From the NCBI GenBank assembly GCA_038025085.1, contig CM076144.1:32423501-32487500 (forward strand): a stretch of DNA of 64,000 nucleotides, given 5' to 3'. A program made the translations under genes and the position numbers. Shown one piece after another: positions 22,329 to 34,686 of the stretch. The notes beneath the pieces are model-generated. The model did not search any database. It was not told the DNA's origin and saw nothing but the letters and a program-made list of their open reading frames with translations. Origin of the DNA: Tetragonia tetragonoides. Lineage: Eukaryota; Streptophyta; Magnoliopsida; Caryophyllales; Aizoaceae. Position 1 is the first letter of the stretch; each line of letters opens with the position of its first letter.

Positions 22329-23304
22329 AAGTGGTATCAGAGCAGTTCGTTCTTGGTGTCAACGCAAAGATCATTTTGATCTAAGCGTTAATTAAATTGA
22401 GTAGGGTGAAATTGACTAATAAGACTAGGTGAATTAGAGAGCTTAGGTATAAAAATGGAGAAGCCGTCCAAGAGTATGAGTGGATAATGTTTGCGGATTT
22501 GCCTATGCTTTCCTATGCTTGAGAATATACAAGTGAACTTACATCTTATGTGTTCTATATGAATGACTACTTATGTAGTTATGTGTATTTCCCTTATGCT
22601 CTGTAAAAGATTAGTGTTAGATTTATGATAGTGTCATGCTAGAGTGAGATTTGGATTAGCTAATGATGAGTACAGGATTTGTTGTTTTTATTAGTTGTTT
22701 TGATCTGTAATGCGAATAGTGATCTTTCCTTGAACCTGAGTTTTATTTTGTTGGTCTTAATTATGAATTGGCTTGGATTGAATTGTGTGACAAACGTTTA
22801 CGCATCCAGATGATACCTCATGAGGTATGGAGTGTTAATTGCAAATTATGCAATTAGTTTGTTTTGCTGGGTGAATACTTACATGTACATTTCTTGTTTA
22901 TAGAGTTTACGCTTGAAATTTCTTGTTTATTGATATTTTGTGACTTACATGTTAGATGATTATGTATGGTGAGTCACTATTAAAGATTTGAGACTAGTGT
23001 TTGATGTTCGATCATGTGCTTGATTTGTTTTAGTACTTGTGTACATATCTGCCAATACTTGTTGTATCTAGCCATAGCTTGTTGAAGATAGATAAAAGTA
23101 GTACTAGACAGACAACAAAAGATGATCAGAGTGCGCAGCAGAATCGTAGTAATTTGTTTATGATTGAGTTATTATGTGCTCCTGCCATGTTGTTGCTTTT
23201 CGAGAAGAAAGTCTTATTAGGGGGAAAGAATGTTAAGCCCCATATTTCTATAAATTTAGTTTAAGCAAGTTTCGAGGACGAAATTTTTTGTAAGGGAGGT
23301 AGAA
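22329..23304 (+). mobile_element. Deleted interior of element A
   Basis: Only 976 bp. The PBS TGGTATCAGAGCA starts at 22332 after a 3-base spacer; the tail at 23271-23304 has TTTCGAGGACGAAA and a purine-rich AAGGGAGGTAGAA before the 3' LTR. No gag or pol domain is recognisable. A full Tekay element has about 5-6 kb here, so this is a large-LTR, internally deleted, non-autonomous form. Confidence 0.85.
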
Positions 23305-25877
23305 TGTAATACCCCGAATATTTATTGTATTTTAGAAAATAATTTACTTATTTATAAAATGAAGTAATTATGATAAAAGTGTGTTTGATTTATTTGTTTA
23401 GTTGTTTTTCTCAAATTAGTACATTGTGTTTTGGGCTTTAAAAAAAAAAGGAAAAAAGAAACAAGGAGAGTCGGTTGAACTAGAACCACTCCCACCGCCT
23501 TATTCTTATTATTAGAGGCTCCATATTTTTTTCTTCAGCTCAAAAACTCTTCTTCTTCACTTCTCACTATACGCATAACCCGCAACCACCATCCTCACCA
23601 ATTTCGACACCGTCACCATCACCATCTTCTTTGTTCTTGCTCTTCCTCCCAAAACTCTACTGCTACGGAAGCTACTGTGCTGTTGATCAAAGAAGTTCGC
23701 TACTGCTCTCTCTTGTTCTCTGTTTTCGTCACTTCTCTCTCCTCTGTTGCATGATGTTGTTGTTGTTGCTGTCTAGCTGCTGTTGTTGTGTCGTTTTGGT
23801 GGTTGTCGACCATCAGTAAGTGGTGCTCGACCCAATTCGCCAGCCCCTTGCCCCTATTGTTCGATAAGTACCCTAAAAATCTTAAGCCCTAAATTGATTT
23901 TGGTATTTATTCATTTAATTTATGAATTTGGTTTTAATTTATCTATTTTGTTTATATGCATATATGATGGATGTTTGAGGATTGAATTGCAGGATTTGTG
24001 TGGCCTAGTTGCTGAAATTCAATTGAGGTAACTACGTCTATTACGTAGGGTTCATTTTACATTCAATTTGAGCCTAATTATGTGTATTTGGGTTAATTGA
24101 ATTGTCTTTGATGTGAATTAGGGGAACTTATGATAGGTGCAGTCGTAAGATGTATTTTATATGAAATTCAGTTTTGGCTTTGTTATAGTTCTCGCTGGTA
24201 TAATGCGTGGGTAAATTATAAAAGCATGTTTTATTGCAATTGAGTTGATTTATGAACTAGTGTATATGCTAGATGCTACGGTTGGGTTAATTGTAAAACT
24301 ATGTAAAGTTTGGTTTTGCTTGACTACTGAAAATGCATAAGCTTGACTTAGTGGTAGATAGACGAAGATATGCTTTTATGTGTTGGGATTGAAGTTAGTG
24401 TAGAAGGTATTCAAGTGTGTCCAACAATGACTCAGCTTACTATTTTGATGGTAGTTTTTGGGTTAGAAATCATGTTAAAGTGTATAGTTAAGATGCAGGT
24501 CGTTCTTTAATAAATGTGTGGGCTGATTAATGTTTTCTGTACTTCATGTATGTAAATTATGTGAGATTATAGAATTGCTAACCAAGCTCAGCAACTTTAT
24601 AAGTTTATTAGAGTTATGAAGGGATAGCTAGCTTATCTCTAGAGCCTTGTGATATGGTAGTGAGTAAAGAAGTAATGTCAAACAGAAAAGAAAATGATAA
24701 GGTGCTCTAGAGCTATGAGCTTGAAATGAATGATATGAGCAAGTATATGACGTACAGTGAAAATGTCGTAAGAAAGGAAAGAAATGAAGAGCTATTAAGA
24801 TCTCAAATAAGATATGAAAAGAAGAAAAGAATGCTGATATGATTGTTAATACAAACTAGCTGTGAATATGTGAGTAAGTATATGATTTGTTGTGCTAATG
24901 TTATAAGATATAAAAGAAATGAAAAGCTACTTAAACTACTAATAACGTAAAGTGGAAAATGGCTCTGGGTAGTAGGAACCTATGGGTACTCCACATGTGT
25001 TATATAGGAGACGTCCCCAGAGCTTAGCTGCGGTCCCCAGTTGTGACCTAGCCCCCAGTTGTGGCTATGACCCCCAGTTGTGGTCAGCAGGTGTAGCACA
25101 TTTGGCCCCCCAGTTGTGGCTTGACCGCCAGTTGTGGTCAAGGGTTTAAACGCCCCCGAGATGCGGCGACCCTAGGAATCTCTCCCTTATGCCCAGTTCA
25201 GTAATGCAAGATTAATAATAAAAGCTATTAAGATATCCCGAGTATAAAGGATATCTAGAAAGAAGTTACTTTTTTTTAGTACTATCGTTGGTATTCTCTT
25301 TATTTGTATAAGTGTATGATGTTTATAGTAAGTAAAGTTTGCAAAAGACTAATTAGGATCTCTTGTTTGATTAAATTGAAGCATGTTTATATGTTTAGAC
25401 TTGATTTGAATCTAGAATAAGTTTTACGTACTAGATGTGAGTTACCAGCATTCCTGACGTTGCATAATCTTACCTTTTTGCAGATTGAAGTTTATGTTTA
25501 CACAAATGCCAGTGAGGAACGCTTCAGAATAGACTTATGCAGGGATACAGTAGTTGTTCTTTTATTAAGCTAATTAAGTTGTAATTAAATAGACCACCTA
25601 GACTAATATTGAGATTATTGTTATTATTAATTTTCAGTTGAAGAGCCTTACACTCATTCGTATGAGTGAATGTGGCGGTAGCGCTCCGGATGTTATTGGA
25701 ATCTTCCGTTGGTTGGTTGGATTTTGTTTTATATTTTGTTAAGCAGGTTCTTATAAGCAGGTTCTTATAAGCCTTATTAGGCTGGTTAGTGTATTTACAA
25801 AAGAAACTCTGTCGGATTTCGGCTCAAATCTATTTACTTTTATTTATTCATTTTAGTAGAAAATTCGGGGTGTTACA
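23305..25877 (+). repeat. 3' LTR of element A
   Basis: 2573 bp, same ends as the 5' copy. It has the same CCCAGTTGTGG minisatellite (about 25020-25140) and a short local duplication 'gcaggttcttataa' near 25743-25770 that the 5' copy lacks. It is followed not by a target duplication but by AAGT, the first four bases of the A interior. Confidence 0.9.
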
Positions 25878-25885
25878 AAGTAATT
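25878..25885. other. Inverted A/B junction
   Basis: The 8 bases AAGTAATT join the two 3'-type LTR ends. AAGT equals the first four bases after the A 5' LTR (spacer AAG plus the first PBS base). AATT is the inverse complement of the first four bases after the B 5' LTR. So each side keeps spacer plus one PBS base. Confidence 0.85.
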
Positions 25886-27956
25886 TGTAACACCCCGGAT
25901 TTTCTAAATAATAAATAAATAAAAATGAATGAACTCACGCCGAAAATCGGGCAGAGTTTCCTTCATAAATAGACATCCCAAGTTATCGACCAAATAAAAA
26001 CCTGCTTATATAGACTATACAACAAAAAATCCAAAACAACAGCGGAAGACTTCTAACAAAATCCGGAGCATCACTGCCACACTCACTCATAAAATGAGTG
26101 CAAGGCAAACCTTACAAACTCAATAAAAACCAACAAACTATAATGCTTTACAAATTACACTTGAATGAATAATTAGAAAATATAATCACAACGGACAACA
26201 CTAATCTTTCTTCTGGTCAACTCGAATCGACTGGTCCATCAAAGGAGATCTTCATAAACAACCAACCTGCAAGTCATATTCCAATCTACTCCCCTATGCA
26301 ATCGAATATCGCATAGGTTCATCATAGGCCCACCATTGAAGAAAAATGGACGCACACACACGTAACACAGAAAGCAACCAATCAGCAAAGCTGAGTAACC
26401 AAGCATTTTATCAAATAATAAATAAAAACACTCAAATCTCAACTCAGGTTAACTATGACCTGAAAGTCACGTAAATCCCAAAAGAAGTCTCAATTGCATT
26501 CTAGGACACTATTCATCTAAAACTCGATTCCCAATAATTTGTGCCAATCGCTCTCAGTCACTAGCTCCTAGCCTCGACAATGTAGGAAGTGAACTGGCGG
26601 TAAACCGCAGAAGCAAAACCATTCTCATAACTTTGGCCATAGGCCCCATAACTCATAACATATAGCCCGCAGGCTCTCAAAAGTCCACTCTCGGACCCAT
26701 TCATATCCATATGTAACCATTTCATAAAATACTGCTCAACACCTAAGAGTCAACGTCTTAGGCTACTTGCCCACATGTCTAGAACTAGGGAAGCTAATAA
26801 CTTACGAGCCTCAAACCAAGATCAAATCAAATCATACTCATATTCGTAATCTCAATCTCATCTCATTTCAAATACCCATCTCGGGTCAATACTAGCATAA
26901 CATCCATAACATGGCACGGGTTCCCAATATTCATAAGTTTCTCGGTTTTAGTCTTAATCTAACTTAAAGTAGGAACTACATAATTCTCTGCCATTGCAAC
27001 TATGGTCATAGAACTATCTAACTCAATATATAATCTGCTCACTTTACTAACCAATATCTCACAATAAGTTCAACCATAAACTTCCTCTATGCTAGCTGAC
27101 AGGTCACACATTATACCTACCATATATCACCAGAGCCAAACAAATCATCTTTCTCATATAATTAACAACATAACAAAAGTAAACCATAATAAACAATTAG
27201 ATAATATAATTCATCACATAGCAATACTCATGTTAAACATCAATTTTACAGATAAAAAGAGAAAATAACATCCATCTCCAAGCAATAGAAAGGGTTACCT
27301 CCAATTGAACTCATAAGCAATACGCATCGTAATACCTCCAATTCAATCCTCAGATATCTAGCAAATAGGCATATAAACAGAATTCATATAATAAAAAATC
27401 CAATTCAGAATTCAATTCACAAAATCCCCAAATCAATTTAGGGTTTAGAGTTTCGGACACAAACCGAATCAATTCGTGGTGGCTAGGGTACCTATTAGCC
27501 ATCAACAGGCCGCGTTAAGGGGTGCTTGGCTCGCCGGAAGCCATGGCACACAGCAGCAACAGCGACACGAAGAACCGAGGGGACGTGGTTCAAAGAACAC
27601 GAGAGGAGAGAGAAAACGCCAAAACAGAAGACAAGAGAAAGGAACAGCGAACTTCGGCCATGCCCAGTAAAGTTCCAGCAATAACCATAGAATTTTATGA
27701 GTAGGAGCAAAAGATCGAGGGAGATGGCGATAGTTTGCTGAAGAAGGTGACGATGGTGATAGGTTATGCATACAAAAAGAAAAGAAGGAGGCTTGGGAAA
27801 ATAAACTGATCAAGTAAATAAAAGGAGTTGAGGCGGTGAAAGAAAGTGAAGTCGGTTTAGACTTCTAAAGCTTTTTTTTGCTAAAAGCCAAAACTAAATA
27901 AATATCACTTTATAAAATAATAAATTTTTTTCAGAAAATAAATACGGGGTATTACA
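25886..27956 (-). repeat. 3' LTR of element B
   Basis: 2071 bp on the minus strand, from TGTAATACCCCG (27956) to CCGGGGTGTTACA (25886). It is related in ends but otherwise different from the A LTR, so A and B are separate subfamilies. A short minus-strand open stretch (26239-26442) recurs in the other LTR copy and is not a gene. Confidence 0.9.
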
Positions 27957-28274
27957 TTCTACCCCCTTAAAAAGATTTCCGTCCCCGAAAATCAGTTAAG
28001 AACAAGACAGTTAAAACATGTAAGCGATAATCACCAATTCAAGACCTGTGGGTTAGGGCCCACTAATACAAAGCAAAGCATGCAAAGCATGAAATAGTTA
28101 AGCACGCATAAGCATACATAGAACATGATAGCACATAAGCAAATTCAACACGAGCACATCAAACTCATATAGCATATAACCAACACCAAGCAAAGGACAT
28201 TTAGACACTAAGACCAACGCAAGCATATGAAGATGCTCACGTCACCCAAAATCAAACCCGCTCTGATACCAATT
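27957..28274 (-). mobile_element. Minimal interior of element B
   Basis: Only 318 bp. On the minus strand it has spacer AAT, the PBS TGGTATCAGAGCGGG (28257-28271) and the tail TTTTTAAGGGGGTAGAA before the 3' LTR. No coding content. It cannot be autonomous. Confidence 0.85.
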
Positions 28275-29983
28275 TGTAACACCCCGGATTTTCTAAATAA
28301 TAAATAAATAAAAATGAATAAACTCACTCCGAAAATCGGGCAGAGTTTCCTTTGTAAATAAACATCCCAAGTTATCGACCAAATAAAAACCTACTTATAC
28401 AGACTATACAACAAAACATCCAAAACAACAGCGGAAGACTTCTAACAAAATCCGGAGCATCACTGCCACACTCACTCATAGAATGAGTGCAAGGCAAACC
28501 TTACAAACTCAATAACAACCAACAAACTTTAATGCTTTAAAAATTACACTTGAATGAATAATTAGAAAATATAATCACAACGGACAACACTAATCTTTCT
28601 TCTGGTCCATCAAAGGACATCTTCATAAACAACCAACCTGCAAGTCATATTCACATCTACTCCCCCATGCAATCGAATATCGCATAGGTTCATCATAGGC
28701 CCACCATTGAAGAAAAATGGACGCACACACACGTAAAACAGAAAGCAACCAATCAGCAAAGCTGAGTAACCAAGCATTCTATCGAATAATAAATAAAAAC
28801 ACTCAAATCTCAACTCAGGTCAACTATGACCTTAAAGTCACGTAAGTCCCAAAAGAAGTCTCAATTGCATTCTAGGACACTATTCATCTAAAACTCGATT
28901 CCCAATAATTTGTGCCAATCGCTCCCAGTCACTAGCTCGTAGCCTCGACAATGTGGAAAGTGAACTAGCTGTAAACCGCAGAAACAAAACCATTCTCATA
29001 ACTTTGGCCATAGGCCCCATAACTCATAACATATAGCCCGCAGGCTCTCAAAAGTCCACTCTCGGACCCATTCATATCCATATGTAACCATTTCATAAAA
29101 TACTACTCAACACCTAAGAGTCAACGTCTTAGGCTACTTGCCCACATGTCTAGAACTAGGGAAGCTAATAACTTACGAGCCTCAAACCAAGATCAAATCA
29201 AATCATACTCATATTCGTAATCTCAATCTCATCTCATTTCAAATACCCATCTCGGGTCAATACTAGCATAACATCCATAACATGGCACGGGTTCCCAATA
29301 TTTATAAGTTTCTCGGTTTTAGTCTTAATCTAACTTAAAGTAGGAACTACATAATTCTCTACCATTGCAACTATGGTCATAGAACTATCTAACTCAATAT
29401 ATAATCTGCTCACTTTACTAACCAATATCTAAACCAATATATAATCTGCCTTTGCAACTAGGGTTTAGGGTTTCGGACACAAACCGAATCAATTCGTGGT
29501 GGCTAGGGTACCTATTAGCCATCAACAGGCCGCGTTAAGGGGTGCTTGGCTCACCGGAAGCCATGGCACACAGCAGCAATAGCCACGCGAAGAACCGAGG
29601 GGACGTGGTTCAAAGAACACGAGAGGAGAGAGAAAACGCCAAAACAGAAGACAAGAGAAAGGAACAGCGAACTTCGGCCATGCCCAGTAAAGTTCCAGCA
29701 ATAACCATAGAGTTTTATGGGTAGGAGCAAAAGATCGAGGGAGATGGCGATAGTTTGCTGAAGAAGGTGATGATGGTGATGGGTTATGCATACAAAAAGA
29801 AAAGAAGGAGGCTTGGGAAAATAAACTGATCAAGTAAATAAAAGGAGTTGAGGCGGTGAAAGAAAGTGAAGGCGGTTTAGACTTCTAAAGCCTTTTTTTG
29901 CTAAAAGCCAAAACTAAATAAATATCACTTTATAAAATAATAAATCTTTTTCAAAAAATACCCAAAATATACGGGGTGATACA
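28275..29983 (-). repeat. 5' LTR of element B
   Basis: 1709 bp, the same family as 25886-27956 but lacking about 360 bp: near 29430-29460 it jumps from the 'ctttactaaccaatatct' area to the 'gggtttagggtttcgg' area. Its outer end (minus TGTATCACCCCG) meets the GCCCA target duplication. Confidence 0.9.
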
Positions 29984-31113
29984 GCCCATTCTGGTTTCAT
30001 TCTCCTTAGCTTTTGTTTGACTGGTTTGTAGTCGGGTTTTAGCGAGATCGTATGTTGGGCAATGTTGCGGTCTATACCAGGCATGTCCTTGTAGGACCAG
30101 GCGAAAACAGCCGTATAATTCTTTAGGAGTGTTACGAATTGTTTGCGTTCATTAGAAGTTAAAGACAAGCCAATTTGCACATGACGTGGCTCATCACTTG
30201 TTGCAATATTTATTGTCTCTGTTTCTTCTACTATTGAAGTCTTTTGCTCATGTTCAATTAATGCTTTAATGACTTCTTTTGGCAATTCCGTTACGTCTTC
30301 TAAATTTTTAGCAACAAGGCAATCCGAATAAGCAAAATCGGCACTCATAATATTAATAGAAGCGGACAATACATCAATGAGGTCATCACTAACGACCTTA
30401 GTAGCAAAAGGAATAGACTGGGGTGGACTACCCGACACTTCTAGGATAACAGACTCGGAATCAGACTCGGAATCGGAATCAGACTCAGAATCAGAATTGG
30501 GCCTCTCTGAAGGACCATTGCGGATTATGGACTTGTACTTGACTCCCTCGACTGGAGCTCACTTCGTCTCGTGCTTCCAGGTGGCGCGGTCGGGCCCGAT
30601 TGGGGCGATCAGCTTGGATGGGTCAAAACCTTCGTTAAAAAGCACAATAAGGGGAAGTTTGTTTGTTGCCTCGTCGTATTGGCGACGTTCTTCGCCAAAT
30701 AGTAGCCCAAAGTCATTGGGTGCCATGTCATTAGCCCAATCTTTAGTGGAATGGTCCTCTTTGAGAGGTGTTAGTGCGCCTTCACTCATAGTGAAACAGT
30801 CCTAAAATGCCTCAAAGCCTGGAACTAGAATTCCATTGATCGTATAAGGTTCTAGGAATCCATAGTAGGGGTATGGATCGCCTTCTTGGAGAAATTGTCC
30901 ATTGAGGATTAGAGGATAAGGATCCATGCTATGTGGGATGGGCTTGTTGGCTGCGCGGGCTCTCTTTCGAGCCACTTCCTTGGATATGTAGGCTCAGTTC
31001 TCTTGCCTTGTGGGCTTATAGCCTAGCCCAAATAGATCATTTTTTATCTTGGTGTTCTAGCAGGATTGGGTTACCTTGGGGTGAGGACCCAAAGTGTTGC
31101 CTGGAAAGTGACC
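29984..31113 (-). pseudogene. Tat pol, protease-RT linker and RT N-terminus
   Basis: The minus-strand frame from 30438 to the insertion point contains GLSLTSNERKQFVTLLKNY, TAVFAWSYKDMPGIDRNIAQ and KPVKQKLRRMKPEW. This is the usual lead-in to Ty3/gypsy RT, and it is broken after MKPEWA by the composite insertion. Upstream (30450-30520) is an Asp/Glu-Ser run, then a linker with FNEGFDPSKLIAPIG, which resembles a segment in the gag-protease protein (GFDPSYLITPIG). The stretch 30806-31113 is full of stops. Confidence 0.78.
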
Positions 31114-33457
31114 TTACTTTTTGAGTAGAGCGTTCACATTGAGCGTGGGCTCTATTGTTTCTATGAAAGCTATCTTCTCGAAGCCCCATAATTCTTCATC
31201 TTGTTCGTTATGCTCTATCTTTAGGACTGGAGCTTTTTCTATCTGGCCCACCATGGTATCAGCACAGACTTCTAGAGTGGATTCTGCTAGGGATAGCTTC
31301 ACCTTTTGGTGAAGGGTCGAGGCTACAGCATTAAGCCCATGCAACCAAGGCCTTCCTAAAAGCAGATTGAAGGTGGCCGAAATATCGATGACATGAAATT
31401 GGACCATTTTCTCAATGGGCCCAATGTTAATGTTCATGGAAAATGTGCCTAAGACGTTCCTTTTGGAATTGTCGTAAGCTCTTAGCTGTTGTGCGGAGTG
31501 CGCGAGATTATTGCAGTCTATTTTGAGGTGTTCAGCAGTCCTCATGGGGCTTACATTTACAGCAGAGCCATTGTCAACCAAAGTCATGGAGACTTGTCTT
31601 TGTTGACAAATTACAGTTAAATAGAGGGCTTTGTTGTGGTGGATGCCTTCGCGTGGAAGATCCTTATCAGAGAAGGTGACAGGTGTGGATGACTTTCCTT
31701 GGACCAGGAGATTAACCACATCCTCGAGAGTAGCATTTGGAGAAATGGTGGTTGCATTCAAGGCCTCTAGCACGGCCCTTCTATGAGTGATAGAATTGGT
31801 CAACAATTGCCAAATGGATATGTCAGCTTTGGTCCTTTGTAATTGCCTAAGGATATTAGTTCCATCATCCTCCTTAGTTGTCTCTCTTTGGGTTGGATCC
31901 CTATTGGGGATTGTTACAGTCTCTACATGTTGGATTTGAGATAGATCCATATAGATGTTCTCAGGCCTGAACTGGCGGCCTGACCTTGTGAGGTAGTTCA
32001 AAGTTTTGTTATCTTCGTCCTTCTCGTCGATGGAGATGTCATACCATGCTTTGCCATTAGCTATGACATGGACTTGAGGAGTTAGCACATCTTCAGGATT
32101 AGTATAATGTCCATTATCCTCTTCATCACTATCCCAAAGGCCACAAATGTCTAGCGTGGGCCTTGGGCTTGGGTATGGTGGTATGGCTTGCCCAATAGGA
32201 GTGATTAGATAGGATGGATCGAACCCTTCCTCTATGTCAATGGCAAAAGAGTTCCCAAGGGGTTTATTATTGTTACTGGCCGGCGGTGCGTCTTTAGGTA
32301 ATGGTATGGTGCCATTGTCGAACAGCTCTTGAATTTTCTCCTTGAGAATGTAGCATTTCTCGGTGTCGTGCCCACGACCTCTATGGTATTTGCAGAATGC
32401 AGACTCGTTCCAATATGGCGATCTTTTCTCTACGGGTGGATCGGGAGTAGGCCCAATCGGGTGCAAATAGTCTCCTTTGACTAGTTTGTCTAGAGCTTTG
32501 ACATAAGGCATTCCAAGGGGAGTAAACCTTCTTGGGCGCCTGCCGGCAATGGCATTCACTTCGTTTCCTCTACTTGTGGAGGCATGATTGGTGTTGGTGT
32601 ACATCTTATCTTTGTAGCCACTTGTGTTGTTATTGTAGGTGACCTTTTTCTTCCCTCTTTGGAGTTGGTCATCTTCAATGGCCATGCCTACTTCAGTTAG
32701 TTAAGCATAGGTGGTTATGGGTTGAAACTTCATGTGCTCGCGGTATTCAGCCGCCAAGTTCTGCACTAGCATTCTAATTTGATCCCTTTCAGATTGGCGA
32801 TCAATCATTTCAACAGCTTTGGTTCTCCATCTTCTCACAAAGTTGGTGAATCCTTCTTTGTCACCTTGCTTGGTGATGTCCAATTCTCTTAATGTTATGG
32901 GAGGCAAGACATTGTCAGCATATCTCTCCAGGAACAAAGTGGAGAAGTTTTCCCACTTCTGTAGCTTTTGAGTGGGTAGCTTTTGAGTGGGTAGCTTGAA
33001 AAATCAGGCCCTAACAGCAGGGTCCAATGTTCGGGGAAAGGTGAACATACAACTCTTGCTCGATGCCTCTAAGGCATAATGCAGTGATAAAAGCCCTAAT
33101 GTGATCTTGTGGATCATCGGTCCCTTTGAATGTGGGAACTTCAGGCATAAAAATCTTAGTGGGCATTTTTCCCTTGATGTGGGGAGCATAGCCTTCAGAA
33201 TTGCTAATCATGTCATTAAAGAAACGACTCTTGCCTAGAATGGACTCAAGCCTGTTTAGCTTAGCTTGGAGTTCTTGGACCTCTTTAGTGGAGGGCTCAG
33301 TCTTATCCTCACTTGGTTTGGGCTCATCTTCGTCCCTAGTAGGGGGATCCAGCTTAGCGACACGGGCTTCCATATCAGTGAATCTAGCATTCATGGCGAC
33401 CAGGGCTAAAAGGTTGTCCATCTTTTGGTCAGCAGTTCTCTTAGTGTCTCCAGACAT
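31114..33457 (-). pseudogene. gag-pro: Tat gag-protease polyprotein
   Basis: Start ATG at 33457 (MSGDTKRTADQ). Order on the minus strand: coiled-coil segment (VQELQAKLNRLESIL), gag core (MPEVPTFKGTDDPQDH, then LRELDITKQGDKEGF and FVRRWRTKAVEM), a zinc-knuckle-like FCKYHRGRGHDTEKC, and a retropepsin-like part with VDNGSAVNV followed by LLLGRPWLH. Gag packages RNA; the protease cuts the polyprotein. Damage: frameshift and TGA near 33005-33020, a 15-bp in-frame duplication (units at 32963 and 32978) and TAA at about 32700. The long C-terminal frame (32685-31114) is open for 523 codons. Confidence 0.88.
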
Positions 33458-34667
33458 AACGGACTTAGGTGAATTGGGTGGCAAAGTATGAGGTGGAAAT
33501 GGCGGTGTGCAAAGGTACTCGAGCCAAATGGGGCCCACGAACTGTGCTTGTGGTCAAGGTTCGAATGACAACTTGCGGATCAATGTCTTGTTGGACTCGT
33601 CCCTCTCCCACTTCCTAGGACCGTGATCTTTACTCCTACCAATTCTGGAGATAAAAAGGTCCGTTTAAGAAAATAAGAAATAGAAAACTCAACGAAAAGA
33701 AATATTTTATTGTTTTTTATATTTGTTTTTTAAAACAAATATGGGAAAAGAATCTAGCATTGATCCTCAACATGGCGATTTTTAAGAGAGACGCGATTTT
33801 ATGTAAATAGCATATTCTAGTCAATGATCTTTTCGACTCTGTAGAATTAAAAAATATACTCTTGACTTGCATATGGGATAGAACTTCCAAATTTAAGAAA
33901 GGAAAAAATGTTGTTGACTTGCTTTAAGGAAATAAAGTAGGACTCTTTTTTATTTTGTGAAAGATCATTGACAGGAATATATTATTTGTACGCAATCTAA
34001 TTCATATGGAAAAGAACATCTCCCTAATATGGTCACTAGCATCATCGGAATCATACATGGAATCTATTTCCTAAAAAGAAAAGATCCTAGACTCTATTTG
34101 TAAACCTGACAAAACGCACAAGCACACAAAAAGGGAATCCTTCCCAAAACCGGACTCATGAAAATCCTAAGGGGGGATCTAATCCTAATATTCTATGGAA
34201 ACTAATCACATAGCAAGGAAGTAATCAATCACAATATAGCAAGTAAATCAATTAGCACCTTGATATGGACTATGGAACTAAATGCAATAGCTTGACACAA
34301 TCTATGATTGGGTAAGGTAACCCACGACCGGATGCGTTTTGTCATCTATGGGATACATAGTAAAACTAAACGTATCGTTTTACATATCTCGAATGGAGAC
34401 ATGTAAATGTCATGGGGCGGAACACGACTATGTGCAAAGGTAATTCGGACTTAGTGGGTCACCGGCCTAAGTCATAGACAATGCTCCAAAGGGTAATTAC
34501 TGTTTATGGTGTGGTGATATCTTTCGACATCTTGCAATGATAACGCATGCAATATGAATGACATGGATGCAAAGCGAAGAATATAAACACAGACGGTAAT
34601 TGAACCAAATAGCTAAAATAAATTATTTACATGGATAGGTGTTCGAATTACACCCTCTTGTTAATTG
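33458..34667. other. Untranslated leader of the Tat element
   Basis: From the PBS down to gag. No ORF1-type gene as in Ogre was found. A/T-rich with short direct repeats; nothing else recognised. Confidence 0.5.
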
Positions 34668-34685
34668 TCCCCAGTGAAGTCGCCA
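34668..34685 (-). promoter_or_regulatory. Primer-binding site of the Tat element
   Basis: The minus strand reads TGGCGACTTCACTGGGGA one base after the LTR end CTTACA. It is nearly identical to the site of element C. Confidence 0.8.
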
Positions 34686-34686
34686 C

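Larger units (their letters stand above)
19763..29983. mobile_element. Composite of two inverted Tekay-like elements sharing one target duplication
   Basis: The insertion begins TGTAATACCCCG at 19763 and ends, in inverted orientation, at 29983 (minus strand TGTATCACCCCG). It is flanked by the perfect repeat GCCCA at 19758-19762 and 29984-29988. Inside are element A (plus, 19763-25877) and element B (minus, 25886-29983) joined by 8 bases. Neither has its own target duplication, only the pair does. Both have the Tekay-type termini, the tRNA-iMet-type PBS TGGTATCAGAGC and the 'ttcgaggacgaaa...agggaggtagaa' style tail before the 3' LTR. Confidence 0.85.

Noticed and set aside
27476..27813. Open frames in LTR B (repeated at 29522-29833)
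   Set aside because: Inside the LTR, overlapping on both strands, no recognised domain.
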